NCBI RefSeq assembly: GCF_023487995.1
Contig: NZ_JAMFKN010000001.1
Location: forward strand, 372,001-436,000
Direction: 5' to 3'
DNA: 64,000 nt
Origin: Thermohalobaculum sediminis
Lineage (GTDB): Bacteria > Pseudomonadota > Alphaproteobacteria > Rhodobacterales > Rhodobacteraceae
Made by a program: the position numbers and the translations under genes
Part shown: positions 53,830 through 62,212 of the stretch, piece after piece
How positions within the stretch are numbered: the stretch's first letter is position 1
Layout: every line of letters starts with the position of its first letter
Notes under the pieces: generated by a model
What the model was told of the DNA's origin: nothing
Seen by the model: the letters and a program-made list of their open reading frames with translations, nothing else
Database searches by the model: none

Positions 53830-54530
53830 GCCGCGGCCTCGCGCCGCTCCTCGCCCGCGATGCGCCCGTCGCGCATCGTCACGACGCGCGAGCAGCGCCG
53901 CGCCAGCGCCGTCTCGTGCGTCACCAGAACCAGCGTCGCCCCTTCCTCGGCGGCGAGGCCGAACAGGAGCTCGATCACCGCCTCGCCGGTGCGCCCGTCG
54001 AGATTGCCGGTGGGCTCGTCCGCCAGCAGAAGCCGCGGCCGCGGTGCCAGCGCGCGTGCCAGCGCCACGCGCTGCTGCTCGCCGCCCGACATCTCGGCAG
54101 GGTAATGCGTCAGCCGGTGCCCCAGCCCGACGCGCTCCAGCATGGCACCCGCACGCTCGAAGGCGTCGCGCGCGCCCGCGATCTCCAGGGGCGTCGCCAC
54201 GTTCTCCAGCGCCGTCATGGTCGGGATCAGGTGGAAGGACTGGAAGACGATGCCGATGCTCTGCCCGCGCAGCCGCGCCAGCGCGTCCTCGCCTAGCGCG
54301 CTCAGATCCGCGCCCAGCACCTGCACCTCGCCCGAGGTGGCGCGCTCGAGCCCGCCCAGCACCATCAGGAGCGACGACTTGCCCGAGCCCGAGGGCCCAA
54401 CGATGCCCAGCCGCTCGCCCCGCGCGACCTCGAGGTCGATGCCGCGCAGCACCTCGACATCGCCGGCCATGCTTGGCAAGGTCAGCCCCACGCTGCGAAG
54501 GCCGATCACCGTGTCCGTCATGCTCACCAT
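53826..54530 (-). CDS. ABC transporter ATPase (YbbA/LolD type)
   Basis: The protein of about 234 residues has Walker A GPSGSGKSS near 45-53, the Q-loop VFQSFHL, the signature MSGGEQQRVALARAL, Walker B LLLADEPTGNLD, and a switch His in VLVTHE. It is the partner of the FtsX-like permease, with which it overlaps by four bases. Two starts are possible: ATG at 54530 or ATG at 54521. The divergent tesA ATG at 54520 overlaps either one, so promoters must lie inside the neighbour's coding region. Confidence 0.92.
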   Translation of the reverse strand: MVSMTDTVIGLRSVGLTLPSMAGDVEVLRGIDLEVARGERLGIVGPSGSGKSSLLMVLGGLERATSGEVQVLGADLSALGEDALARLRGQSIGIVFQSFHLIPTMTALENVATPLEIAGARDAFERAGAMLERVGLGHRLTHYPAEMSGGEQQRVALARALAPRPRLLLADEPTGNLDGRTGEAVIELLFGLAAEEGATLVLVTHETALARRCSRVVTMRDGRIAGEERREAAA

Positions 54531-55200
54531 CCCACGCCGCCTCTGGGGCTCATATGGACCGCGCGGCGCGTGGCGCAAGCGAATTGCCTGCCTCGCCATC
54601 CTGCTGGCCGCGGCGCTCGGCCCCGCCGCGGCTGCCGCCGCCCCCCGGATCGTCGCGATCGGCGACAGCCTCACCGCGGGCTACGGCCTGCCGCAGGGCG
54701 AGGGATTCGTGCCCCAGCTCGACGCTTGGCTAGCCGCCCAGGGCCAGCCCGAGGCCGAGGTCGTCAACATGGGCGTCTCGGGCGACACCACGGCGGGCGG
54801 GCGGGCCCGGCTCGAATGGGCGCTGGCCGACGGCGCGGATGCGGTGATCATCGCGCTCGGCGGCAACGACCTGCTGCGCGGGATCGAGCCCGCCGCAAGC
54901 CGCGCCAATCTCGACGCCATGCTGAGCGCGCTCGACGCCCGCGGCCTGCCGGTCCTGCTGGTGGGGATGCAGGCGCCGCTCAACTACGGCCCCGACTACA
55001 AGGCCGAGTTCGACGCGATCTTTCACGATCTCGCGGCGACGCACGGCGCGATCCTGCACCCCTTCTTCCTCGAGGGGCTGGTGGGACAGCCGGGCCTGCT
55101 CCAGGACGACGGGCTGCACCCGAACGCCGCGGGCGTCGCGCGCATGGTCGAGGCCATCGGCCCCCGCGTGCTCGAGCTGATCGGCCGGGCCGCGCCATGA
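54520..55200 (+). CDS. tesA: Periplasmic SGNH esterase, arylesterase/TesA-like
   Basis: The 226-residue protein has a long basic N-terminus with signal helix (RKRIACLAILLAAALGPAAAAAAP), then the SGNH blocks: GDSLTAGYGLP with the catalytic Ser, a GVSGDTTAGG Gly block, GGNDLL with Asn, and DDGLHPNAAG with the Asp-His pair. It is a periplasmic esterase or thioesterase. The only ATG in frame at this place is 54520; it overlaps the divergent ABC ATPase start. It ends in an ATGA overlap with thpR. Confidence 0.9.
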   Translation: MLTIPRRLWGSYGPRGAWRKRIACLAILLAAALGPAAAAAAPRIVAIGDSLTAGYGLPQGEGFVPQLDAWLAAQGQPEAEVVNMGVSGDTTAGGRARLEWALADGADAVIIALGGNDLLRGIEPAASRANLDAMLSALDARGLPVLLVGMQAPLNYGPDYKAEFDAIFHDLAATHGAILHPFFLEGLVGQPGLLQDDGLHPNAAGVARMVEAIGPRVLELIGRAAP

Positions 55201-55742
55201 TCCGCGCCTTCGTCGGCATCCGGCCCCCGGGCGCCGTGGCGGCCTGCCTTGCCGCCGCCCAGGCGGGATTGCCGGTCGGCCGCGCGGTCGAAGCCGAGAA
55301 CTTCCACCTCACCCTCGCCTTCCTCGGCGAGCAGCCCGAGCCGGTGATCGAGGACATGCACCACGCGCTCGACGACATTCGCGCGCCGCGGTTCGTCCTG
55401 CGGGTCGATGGGGTGGACCTGTTCGGCGGCGAGCAGCCCACCATCCTGCACGCACGCATCGCCCCCGAGCCGGGGCTTTCGCATCTGCGGGCGAAAGTGG
55501 CGCAGGCCGCCCGCGCCGTGGGCATCGCGCTGAAGGGCGGGCGATTCACGCCGCATGTGACGCTTGCGCGCCTCGGGCAAGGGCTCAGACCCGACGAGAT
55601 CGCCGAGCTTCACCGCTTTGCCGCCATGCGCGCGGGGCTCGCCTGCCAGCCCTTCGAGGTGGAGGAATTCGTCCTCGTTCGCTCGCGCCTCGGCAAGGCG
55701 GGCCCGAGCTACGAGGACCTCGCGGCCTACCCCCTCGGCTGA
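55197..55742 (+). CDS. thpR: RNA 2',3'-cyclic phosphodiesterase
   Basis: The 181-residue protein has the two HxTx motifs of the 2H phosphodiesterase family: ENFHLTLAFLG near residue 34 and RFTPHVTLAR near 120. They cut 2',3'-cyclic phosphate RNA ends, and the family was formerly called LigT. The ATG overlaps the tesA stop (ATGA), so the two genes are translationally coupled. Confidence 0.9.
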   Translation: MIRAFVGIRPPGAVAACLAAAQAGLPVGRAVEAENFHLTLAFLGEQPEPVIEDMHHALDDIRAPRFVLRVDGVDLFGGEQPTILHARIAPEPGLSHLRAKVAQAARAVGIALKGGRFTPHVTLARLGQGLRPDEIAELHRFAAMRAGLACQPFEVEEFVLVRSRLGKAGPSYEDLAAYPLG

Positions 55743-55772
55743 GCGCGTCAGCCGGGGAGGCGAGCCGGGGCG

Positions 55773-55979
55773 TCAGCGGGCGTCCGTGTCCCAGAAGGGC
55801 CGCGCGGCTTCCGCCATCGCGTCGGCCCGGCTGAGGCCGATGTCCTTGAGCACGTGATCGGGCAGCGCCGCCAGCCGGCGCCGCTCGGCGGCAACGGTGA
55901 GCCAGCGCTCGATCGACGGCAGCGGCAGGCGAGCCTGCCGGAACGCGCGCGGGGCGAACAGGAGCGTCAGGGCGTTCAT
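55773..55979 (-). CDS. DUF1127-family small protein
   Basis: The 68-residue protein ends in the DUF1127 motif: IERWLTVAAERRRLAALPDHVLKDIGLSRADAMAEA. DUF1127 proteins such as CcaF1 of Rhodobacter are small RNA-binding regulators that link stress and RNA turnover. I choose the ATG at 55979 because GAGG lies six bases before it; the frame extends seven codons further with ATGs at 56000 and 55991. It is divergent from a LysR-type regulator. Confidence 0.85.
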   Translation of the reverse strand: MNALTLLFAPRAFRQARLPLPSIERWLTVAAERRRLAALPDHVLKDIGLSRADAMAEAARPFWDTDAR

Positions 55980-56034
55980 GGCGAACCTCATTCGTTTCAC
56001 TGATCCAAAGCTGGACCGCCATCAGGATGAGTGA

Positions 56035-56062
56035 TATATAGATGGGAGCGTTGCATAATCAA
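56035..56062 (-). promoter_or_regulatory. Candidate promoter of the DUF1127 gene
   Basis: On the minus strand TTGATT (56057-56062) and TATATA (56035-56040) are separated by 16 bases in an AT-rich island. They would give a leader of about 50 bases before the DUF1127 start. The divergent LysR gene begins at 56093, so an LTTR site may overlap here. Confidence 0.4.
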
Positions 56063-56092
56063 AATGAATGTTTGTTGGCAAAATCATCACGG

Positions 56093-56977
56093 ATGGCGAT
56101 GATGATCCGCAATCTCGACCTGACCGCGCTGCGCAGTTTCGTGACCGTAGCCGACACCGGCGGGGTGACGCGCGCGGCGACGCAACTGAACCTCACGCAG
56201 TCGGCCGTCTCGATGCAGCTCAAGCGGCTCGAGGAATCGCTCGGGCAGCCGCTGCTCGACCGCTCGGGCCGGGGGGTCGCGCTGACGCCGCAGGGCGAGC
56301 AGCTGCTCAGCTATGGGCGGCGGCTGCTCGGCCTTAACGACGAGGTCATCGCCCGCATGACCGACAAGGCCTTCGAGGGCGAGATCCGCTTCGGCGTGCC
56401 CACGGATATCGTCTATCCGCATGTCCCCCACATCCTGAAGCGCTTCGACCGCGAATACCCCCGGATGAAGATCAACCTGATGTCCTCCTACACCCGCAAG
56501 CTCAAGGAGATGCTGGACGCGGGCAAGGCCGACCTGATCCTGACGACCGAAGACGACTGCGACGCCGACGGCGAGACGCTCGCGACGCAGCGCCTCGTCT
56601 GGGTGGGCGCGCATGGCGGGATCGCCTGGCGCCAGCGCCCGCTGCGCCTCGCGTTCGAGCGGACGTGCCTGTTCAAGCCCTGGGCGCTGCGTGCGCTCGA
56701 CGACGCCGGCATCCCGTGGGAGATGGCGGTAGACACCGGCTCGACCCGCACGGTCGAGGCGTCGGTCTCGGCCGACCTCGCGGTGCATGCGATGATCGAG
56801 GGCGCGGTGACCGACCGGATGGAGCCGATCGCCCATGGCGGCGCCCTGCCGGAACTGCCGACCACGCAGATCAACATGTACCAGACGCATGCCATCTCGA
56901 TGCTGCCGCTCGACGCGCTCGCGGCGATGGTGCGGCAGGCCTATGGCGCGCAGGCGCTCCAGACCGCGGCGGAGTGA
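56093..56977 (+). CDS. LysR-family transcriptional regulator
   Basis: The protein of about 294 residues has an N-terminal winged helix-turn-helix (LTALRSFVTVADTGGVTRAATQLNLTQSAVSMQLKRLEESLGQPLLDRSGRGVALTPQGEQLL) and a C-terminal effector domain (GEIRFGVPTDIVYPHVPHILKRFDREYPRMKINL). The effector and target genes are unknown; neighbours are DUF1127 on one side and the arginine-catabolic genes on the other. The ribosome binding site is not clear. Closely spaced ATGs at 56093, 56099 and 56102 are all possible, and the frame opens 17 codons earlier. Confidence 0.9.
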   Translation: MAMMIRNLDLTALRSFVTVADTGGVTRAATQLNLTQSAVSMQLKRLEESLGQPLLDRSGRGVALTPQGEQLLSYGRRLLGLNDEVIARMTDKAFEGEIRFGVPTDIVYPHVPHILKRFDREYPRMKINLMSSYTRKLKEMLDAGKADLILTTEDDCDADGETLATQRLVWVGAHGGIAWRQRPLRLAFERTCLFKPWALRALDDAGIPWEMAVDTGSTRTVEASVSADLAVHAMIEGAVTDRMEPIAHGGALPELPTTQINMYQTHAISMLPLDALAAMVRQAYGAQALQTAAE

Positions 56978-57028
56978 GCCGGCGGGCGAACCGCGCCCGC
57001 CCGCGATTGCCCCGCACGCCACACCCGC

Positions 57029-57057
57029 GCTGCCCCGCCCCCCCGGGCCGGGGCCTT
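57029..57057. repeat. GC palindromic element between the LysR and Lrp-type genes
   Basis: GCGCTGCCCCG followed by CCCGGGCCGGGGC (57029-57057) can form a GC-rich hairpin and begins with the same GCGCTGCCCCG as the element at 7394. The 56978-57078 gap otherwise holds nothing I can identify. It lies between two convergent genes, where it may end transcription. Confidence 0.35.
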
Positions 57058-57078
57058 CCTGCCCGACCCACGTCGCCC

Positions 57079-57504
57079 CTACCCCGCCTTCCGCGCCGCC
57101 AGCAGCAGGTTCGTCTCGGTGAGCCCGATCCCGTCCACCTCGCGCACGCGCCGCAGCAGCGCGTCGAAGGCCGGCAGGTCGCGGGTCTCGATCTCGGCCA
57201 CCAGGTCCCAACGCCCGTTGGTGGCATAGAGCGCCCGGATCTCCGGGAACCCCCGCAGCCGGCGCACCACCGCCTCGGTGCCCTTGCCCTCGACCGCGAC
57301 CAGCATCACCGCGCGCACGGCGTCCGCCTCGGGGGCGGCGAGCACCACGGTGAAGCCCTGCACCACGCCGTCCGCCACCAGCCGGTCGAGCCGCGCCTTC
57401 ACGGTCGCACGCGACACCCCCAGCGCGGCGGCAAGGCTCGCCACCGGCGCGCGGCCGTCCGAGCGCAACAGCGCGATCAGATCACGGTCGAGCGTATCGA
57501 GCAT
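57079..57504 (-). CDS. Lrp/AsnC-family transcriptional regulator
   Basis: The 141-residue protein has the Lrp helix-turn-helix (LDTLDRDLIALLRSDGRAPVASLAAALGVSRATVKARLDRLVADGVVQGF) and an effector-binding ferredoxin-like domain (VEGKGTEAVVRRLRGFPEIRALYATNGRWDLVAEIET). It is divergent from the arginase gene with 118 bases between their start codons. An arginine- or ornithine-responsive control of rocF and rocD is therefore likely, as in other Lrp pairs next to such genes. Confidence 0.9.
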   Translation of the reverse strand: MLDTLDRDLIALLRSDGRAPVASLAAALGVSRATVKARLDRLVADGVVQGFTVVLAAPEADAVRAVMLVAVEGKGTEAVVRRLRGFPEIRALYATNGRWDLVAEIETRDLPAFDALLRRVREVDGIGLTETNLLLAARKAG

Positions 57505-57622
57505 CCTGCTCAGTCATCCTTGTCATTTTGGTAGATGCGTCGCTCAATCTGGCACATTCTCCGGCTTTTCGCCAACATCCCGATCCCGGATCATCCCCGC
57601 AAGCCCGAAACAGGGGGATTCG

Positions 57623-58531
57623 ATGCAGCATATGGGACTGGAACTGATCGGCGTGCCGCTGGCGGCGGGCGGTGCCGGCGACGGCGCGGCGCTCGGCCCG
57701 GCGGGGTTGCGCCTTGCGGGGCTTGGCTCCGCGCTCGCGGCGCTCGGCCACGACGTACGGGACGCGGGCGACGTTGCCCCCCTCCCCCACGCCGCCGAGG
57801 CCGCGGGCCGGAACGGGGCCGAGGTCGCGGGCTGGGTCGGCGCGGTCACGCAGGCCGGGCTCTGCGCGGAGACCGCCGGGCGCCTGCCGGTCTACATGGG
57901 CGGCGACCACTCGCTGTCGGCGGGCTCGGTCAACGCGTCAGCCCTGAGGGCCGAGGCCGCGGGCAAGCCGCTGATCGTGCTCTGGCTCGACGCCCACACC
58001 GATTTCAACACGCCCGACACCTCGCCCTCGGGCAACATCCACGGCATGCCGGTGGCCGCGCTGACCGGCGAGGACGGCCTCGGCTTCCTCTATCGCGGCA
58101 GCCCGCGCGCCATCCTGCGGCCCGACCAGTTCTGCCTGCTCGGCATCCGCTCGGTCGACCGCGAGGAGGCCCGCCGCCTGCGCGCCCATGGCGTCGAGAT
58201 CATGGACATGCGCCGGGTGGACGAGCACGGCATGGCCCGCCTGATCGGCCAGGTGATCGCCCGTGCCGAGGCCGAGGACGCGCTGATCCATGTCAGCCTC
58301 GACATGGACTTCATCGACCCCGCGCTCGCCCCCGGCGTCTCGACCCCTGTGCCGGGCGGCGCGAACCTGCGCGAGGCGCATCTCGCTATGGAAATGCTGT
58401 GCGACTGCGGCCGGGTCGCCGCCCTCGACATCGTGGAGCTGAACCTCTTCGAGGACGAGCGCGCCCGCACCGCGCGACTTGCCGTGGACCTTGCCGCCTC
58501 GCTCTTCGGCCGCCGTATCGTGGCCAACTGA
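57623..58531 (+). CDS. rocF: Arginase
   Basis: Arginase hydrolyses arginine to ornithine and urea. The 302-residue protein has the binuclear manganese ligands: [19 protein letters not shown] with two further ligands, and [13 protein letters not shown] with the last Asp pair. [12 protein letters not shown] starts the core. AGGGGGA precedes the ATG at 57623 (a second ATG lies nine bases on). The ornithine aminotransferase follows 16 bases later, so the two form an arginine catabolic operon behind the Lrp-type regulator. Confidence 0.92.
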   Translation: MQHMGLELIGVPLAAGGAGDGAALGPAGLRLAGLGSALAALGHDVRDAGDVAPLPHAAEAAGRNGAEVAGWVGAVTQAGLCAETAGRLPVYMGGDHSLSAGSVNASALRAEAAGKPLIVLWLDAHTDFNTPDTSPSGNIHGMPVAALTGEDGLGFLYRGSPRAILRPDQFCLLGIRSVDREEARRLRAHGVEIMDMRRVDEHGMARLIGQVIARAEAEDALIHVSLDMDFIDPALAPGVSTPVPGGANLREAHLAMEMLCDCGRVAALDIVELNLFEDERARTARLAVDLAASLFGRRIVAN

Positions 58532-58547
58532 CATGGGAGACCGTTCG

Positions 58548-59762
58548 ATGATCATGCACCCCGCCGATTTCCTGGCCGTCGAGGACCAGCTTGGCGCGCA
58601 CAACTACAAGCCCATCGACGTGATCCTCAGCCGCGGCCGCGGCGTCTGGGTCTGGGATGTCGAGGGCAAGCAGTATCTCGACTGCCTCTCGGCCTATTCC
58701 GCCGTCAACCAGGGGCATTGCCACCCCAAGATCCTGCGCGCGATGACCGAGCAGGCCGGCAAGCTCACGCTGACCAGCCGCGCCTTCCGGAACGACCAGT
58801 TGGCGTTGTTCTACGAGGAGATCGCGGCGCTGACCGGCAGCCACAAGGTGCTGCCGATGAACTCGGGCGCCGAGGCCGTGGAAAGCGCGGTCAAGGCGGT
58901 GCGCAAGTGGGGCTACGAGGTCAAGGGCGTGCCGCAGGGCCAGGCCGAGATCATCGTCTGCCGCCAGAACTTCCACGGCCGCACGCTGGGCGTGGTGGGC
59001 TTTTCGACCGACCCCGACGCGCGCGGCGGCTTCGGGCCCTTCGCGCCGGGCTTCGTGGTCGTGCCCTTCGGCGACGCGGACGCCTTCGAGGCCGCGATCA
59101 CGCCCAACACCGTGGCCTTCCTGGTCGAGCCGATTCAGGGCGAGGCCGGCGTCATGATCCCGCCCGCCGGTTACTTCCCCCGCGTGCGCGAGCTTTGCAC
59201 CGCGCACAACGTGACGCTGATCCTCGACGAGATCCAGACCGGGCTGGGGCGCACCGGCAAGCTGCTGGCCGAGCAGCATGAAGGGATCGAGGCGGATGTC
59301 ACACTGGTCGGCAAGGCGCTGTCGGGCGGGTTCTACCCGGTCTCGGCGGTGCTCTCGAACTCGGATGTGCTGGGCGTGCTCAAGCCCGGCCAGCACGGCT
59401 CGACCTTCGGCGGCAACCCGCTCGCCTGCGCCATCGCGCGCGCGGCGCTGCGCGTGCTGACCGAAGAGGGGATGATCGAGAACGCGGAGAAGATGGGCGA
59501 CCGCTTCAAGGCGGGGCTCGAGTCGATCCGCTCGAACGCGGTGCGCGAGGTGCGCGGGCGCGGCCTGATGCTGGCGGTCGAACTCCACCCCGAGGCCGGC
59601 GGCGCGCGGCGCTATTGCGAGGCGCTCAAGGGCCGCGGCGTGCTGGCCAAGGACACGCACGGCCATTCGATCCGCATCGCGCCGCCGCTGGTCATCACCG
59701 AGGAGGAGGTGGACTGGGCGCTCGAGCAGTTCGACGCCGTGCTCACCGGGCGCGATCTCTGA
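58548..59762 (+). CDS. rocD: Ornithine aminotransferase
   Basis: The enzyme moves the delta-amino group of ornithine to 2-oxoglutarate, forming glutamate semialdehyde. The 404-residue fold-type I PLP protein has [38 protein letters not shown] near the start, [18 protein letters not shown] near 104, FHGRTLG near 144, [13 protein letters not shown] near 225, and the PLP lysine in VGKALSGG near 255. GGGAGA lies seven bases before the ATG at 58548. A distant terminator (59968-59997) leaves a 200-base 3' region. Confidence 0.95.
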   Translation: MIMHPADFLAVEDQLGAHNYKPIDVILSRGRGVWVWDVEGKQYLDCLSAYSAVNQGHCHPKILRAMTEQAGKLTLTSRAFRNDQLALFYEEIAALTGSHKVLPMNSGAEAVESAVKAVRKWGYEVKGVPQGQAEIIVCRQNFHGRTLGVVGFSTDPDARGGFGPFAPGFVVVPFGDADAFEAAITPNTVAFLVEPIQGEAGVMIPPAGYFPRVRELCTAHNVTLILDEIQTGLGRTGKLLAEQHEGIEADVTLVGKALSGGFYPVSAVLSNSDVLGVLKPGQHGSTFGGNPLACAIARAALRVLTEEGMIENAEKMGDRFKAGLESIRSNAVREVRGRGLMLAVELHPEAGGARRYCEALKGRGVLAKDTHGHSIRIAPPLVITEEEVDWALEQFDAVLTGRDL

Positions 59763-59967
59763 CACGCCTCATGCAAAATATTTGCTCTCGCGTGGAACCA
59801 ACTGCGCGGGCGCACGTTTTCGCCTTGCTCGTATCTGCGAGCAGGCAGGCTGCAGGCGGGGCGCCGTAGGGGAGCCGCGCGCACGGGGGTGGGCAGCCAG
59901 CGCCCCCTGCGGCGTCACCGCAGCCGCAGCCAGCCAAAGCGCGAGGGCCGATGGCGGCTCATCTTGG

Positions 59968-59997
59968 ATCAGCGGCGCAGCCGCTGATTTTCTCTTT
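59968..59997 (+). terminator. Rho-independent terminator 206 bases past rocD
   Basis: ATCAGCGGC (59968-59976) and GCCGCTGAT (59980-59988) form a perfect nine-base-pair stem around GCA. TTTCTCTTT follows. It is a strong intrinsic terminator for the plus strand. The 59763-59967 stretch before it has no open frame with a ribosome binding site; a long 3' UTR or a small RNA is possible. Confidence 0.85.
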
Positions 59998-60042
59998 ATA
60001 TCAATGTACTGTCCCCACCTTTGCGCGTGAGGTCTCGGCCCG

Positions 60043-61002
60043 TTACGGCGTCACCACGACCTTCCCGGTCGCCCGGCGCCCTGCCAGCAGCTCCAGCGCC
60101 TCGCCCGCCCGCTCCAGCTCCAGCACGTTCGAGACATGCGGCCGGATGCGGCCCTCGGCATACCACCCCAGGATGCGGCGGAAACTTTCGGCGAGGACCC
60201 GCGGCGCGAAGCGGTAATAGGCGCCCCAGTAGACCCCCAGCACGTCGAGGTTCTTGACCAGCAGGATGTTTGCCGGGATCTGCGGCACCTCGCCGCTCGC
60301 GAAGCCGATCGGGATCAGCCGGGCCTCGGGGTTCGCGGCCCTCAGCGCCGCCTTCCACTGCTCGCCGCCCACCGGATCATAGACCACGTCGGCGCCGCCC
60401 AGCGCCAGCACGGCCTCGCGCAGGTCGGTGCTCTCGGGGTCGATCAGGTGGTCGGCGCCCTTCTCGCGCGCGGTCTCGAGTCGGGCCGCGCCACGGGCGC
60501 AGGCGATCACCTCGGCCCCCATCAGCTTGCCGATCTCGACCGCGGTGAGCCCCACGCCCCCCGCGGCGCCCAGCACCAGCAGCCGCTCGCCGGCCTTCAG
60601 CCGGGCGCGGTGGCCGAGCGCAAGCTCCGAGGTCCCGTAGGCGACCTGAAGCGCCGCCGCGTCCGTGTCGGGCATCGCGTCGGGGATCGGCACGCAGGCC
60701 GCCGCCGGGGCGCAGACGAACTCGGCGAAGCCGCCCGCGCCGCACATCGCCGCGACCCGCGTGCCGGACGCCGGACCGTCGGCGCCGGGCCCCAGCGCCG
60801 CGACCGTGCCCGCCACCTCCATCCCCGGCGCAAACGGCAGCGCGGGCTTTTCCTGATACTGCCCCTTCATCATCAGCGTGTCGGCGAAGTTCACCCCGCA
60901 GGCCGCGACGCGGATCAGCACCTCGCCCGGCCCGGGCTGGGGAGGCGGCACCTCGTCGAGCCTCAGCGCGCCCCCGATCTCGTGCAGCCGCATTGCCCGC
61001 AT
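60043..61002 (-). CDS. NADPH:quinone oxidoreductase-like MDR-family enzyme
   Basis: The 319-residue protein belongs to the zinc-free quinone oxidoreductase branch of the medium-chain dehydrogenase family. It has [29 protein letters not shown] at the start, [16 protein letters not shown], and [30 protein letters not shown] for NADP binding near 143. The quinone oxidoreductase signature [11 protein letters not shown] follows. No zinc ligands are visible. It reduces quinones or enones. GAGAGGGG precedes the ATG at 61002. It is convergent with rocD and stands alone. Confidence 0.9.
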   Translation of the reverse strand: MRAMRLHEIGGALRLDEVPPPQPGPGEVLIRVAACGVNFADTLMMKGQYQEKPALPFAPGMEVAGTVAALGPGADGPASGTRVAAMCGAGGFAEFVCAPAAACVPIPDAMPDTDAAALQVAYGTSELALGHRARLKAGERLLVLGAAGGVGLTAVEIGKLMGAEVIACARGAARLETAREKGADHLIDPESTDLREAVLALGGADVVYDPVGGEQWKAALRAANPEARLIPIGFASGEVPQIPANILLVKNLDVLGVYWGAYYRFAPRVLAESFRRILGWYAEGRIRPHVSNVLELERAGEALELLAGRRATGKVVVTP

Positions 61003-61116
61003 TGCTCGCCCCTCTCGCTGTCTCGTGCCTCCCTCTGCTATAGCGTCGGGGAGGCTTCGAGACGAGGGGTCGATCATGCGGCACCGCCTTGACGACACGC
61101 GACGGGGCATCGCCCG

Positions 61117-62091
61117 ATGAGCGCGGGCACGCCCGCCCCGCTTGCGGCCGGGCAGGACCCGGCGGCCATTGCCGGCCAGGGCGACGTGATCTTCGACGGC
61201 AGCGGCGGCAGAGGCGAGCGCGCCTATCACTGGCGCCACCTCAAGGGCGGCACGCAGAGCGAGCGCGCGCTGCTTGCCGACGCCGACATCCCGCAGAGCT
61301 TCGCCTGGGCGATGCTCGAGCGCGACACCCAGCCCCGCGTCGTCCGCGAAGGCCCGGCCACGCTCCTGATCCTGCGCGGCATCAACAAGGCCGCGAACGC
61401 CGAGCCCGAGGACATGATCTCGCTGCGGCTGGTGGTCTCGGGCACGCGGATCGTCTCGCTCGAGATCCGCCGCCTTCACTTCATCGACCGGCTGATCGCC
61501 GAGTTCCGCGCGGGCGCGGCGCCGGCCAGCGTGAGCGCCTTCGTCCTCAAGCTGGTCGAGGTCCTGCGCGAGGACGCCGAGATGGTGCTGGATGCGCTCG
61601 AGGACGACATCGCCCGGCTCGAGCAGAAGTCGTTGCGGCTCGCGGGCCAGCTCGACGGGCGCGACCGCGCCGAACTGGTGGACGCGCGGCAGGACGCGAT
61701 CATGCTCCACCGCTTCATCGCGCCGCAGGCCACCGCGCTCGAGGCGCTGGGGCGGGTCCCGCCCGCATGGCTCGAGGACGCGGCCGCCCTGCGCGAGGAG
61801 GGCGAGGCCTTCCGTCGCATCAGCGCCGACCTCGACGCCCTGCGCGGCCGGGCGCAGGTCATCGCCGAGGAGATCAACATCGCGATGACCGAGCGCACCA
61901 ACCGGATCATGCTCACGCTGTCGACCGTGTCGGTCGTGTTCCTGCCGCTCACCTTCATGACCGGGCTTCTGGGCGTGAACCTCGCGGGCATCCCGTTTGC
62001 CGAGCATCCGCTGGCCTTCTGGTGCTTTGCAGGCGTGCTCGTCGTCGTGACCGCGCTCGCGGTCTGGCTCGCGCGCCACCTCCTGCGCTGA
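61117..62091 (+). CDS. CorA/ZntB-family divalent cation transporter
   Basis: The 324-residue protein has a large cytoplasmic N-terminal domain (about 1-260) with a long coiled helix ([29 protein letters not shown]). Two C-terminal transmembrane helices follow ([23 protein letters not shown] and [19 protein letters not shown]). The family GxN motif appears as GVN between them. This arrangement fits ZntB, which carries zinc, rather than the magnesium transporter CorA, whose loop is GMN; the cation is not certain. Confidence 0.87.
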   Translation: MSAGTPAPLAAGQDPAAIAGQGDVIFDGSGGRGERAYHWRHLKGGTQSERALLADADIPQSFAWAMLERDTQPRVVREGPATLLILRGINKAANAEPEDMISLRLVVSGTRIVSLEIRRLHFIDRLIAEFRAGAAPASVSAFVLKLVEVLREDAEMVLDALEDDIARLEQKSLRLAGQLDGRDRAELVDARQDAIMLHRFIAPQATALEALGRVPPAWLEDAAALREEGEAFRRISADLDALRGRAQVIAEEINIAMTERTNRIMLTLSTVSVVFLPLTFMTGLLGVNLAGIPFAEHPLAFWCFAGVLVVVTALAVWLARHLLR

Positions 62092-62212
62092 GGCCCGCCG
62101 CCGCGCGGGCTTGCCCCCGGAGCCGATTTGCGCCACATGAGCGCCAACTCTCCGGAACATCGCGCGCGGGCCGCAGGCAGCCCCGGCGCGCCGCATCAAG
62201 GACGCGCCCCCA

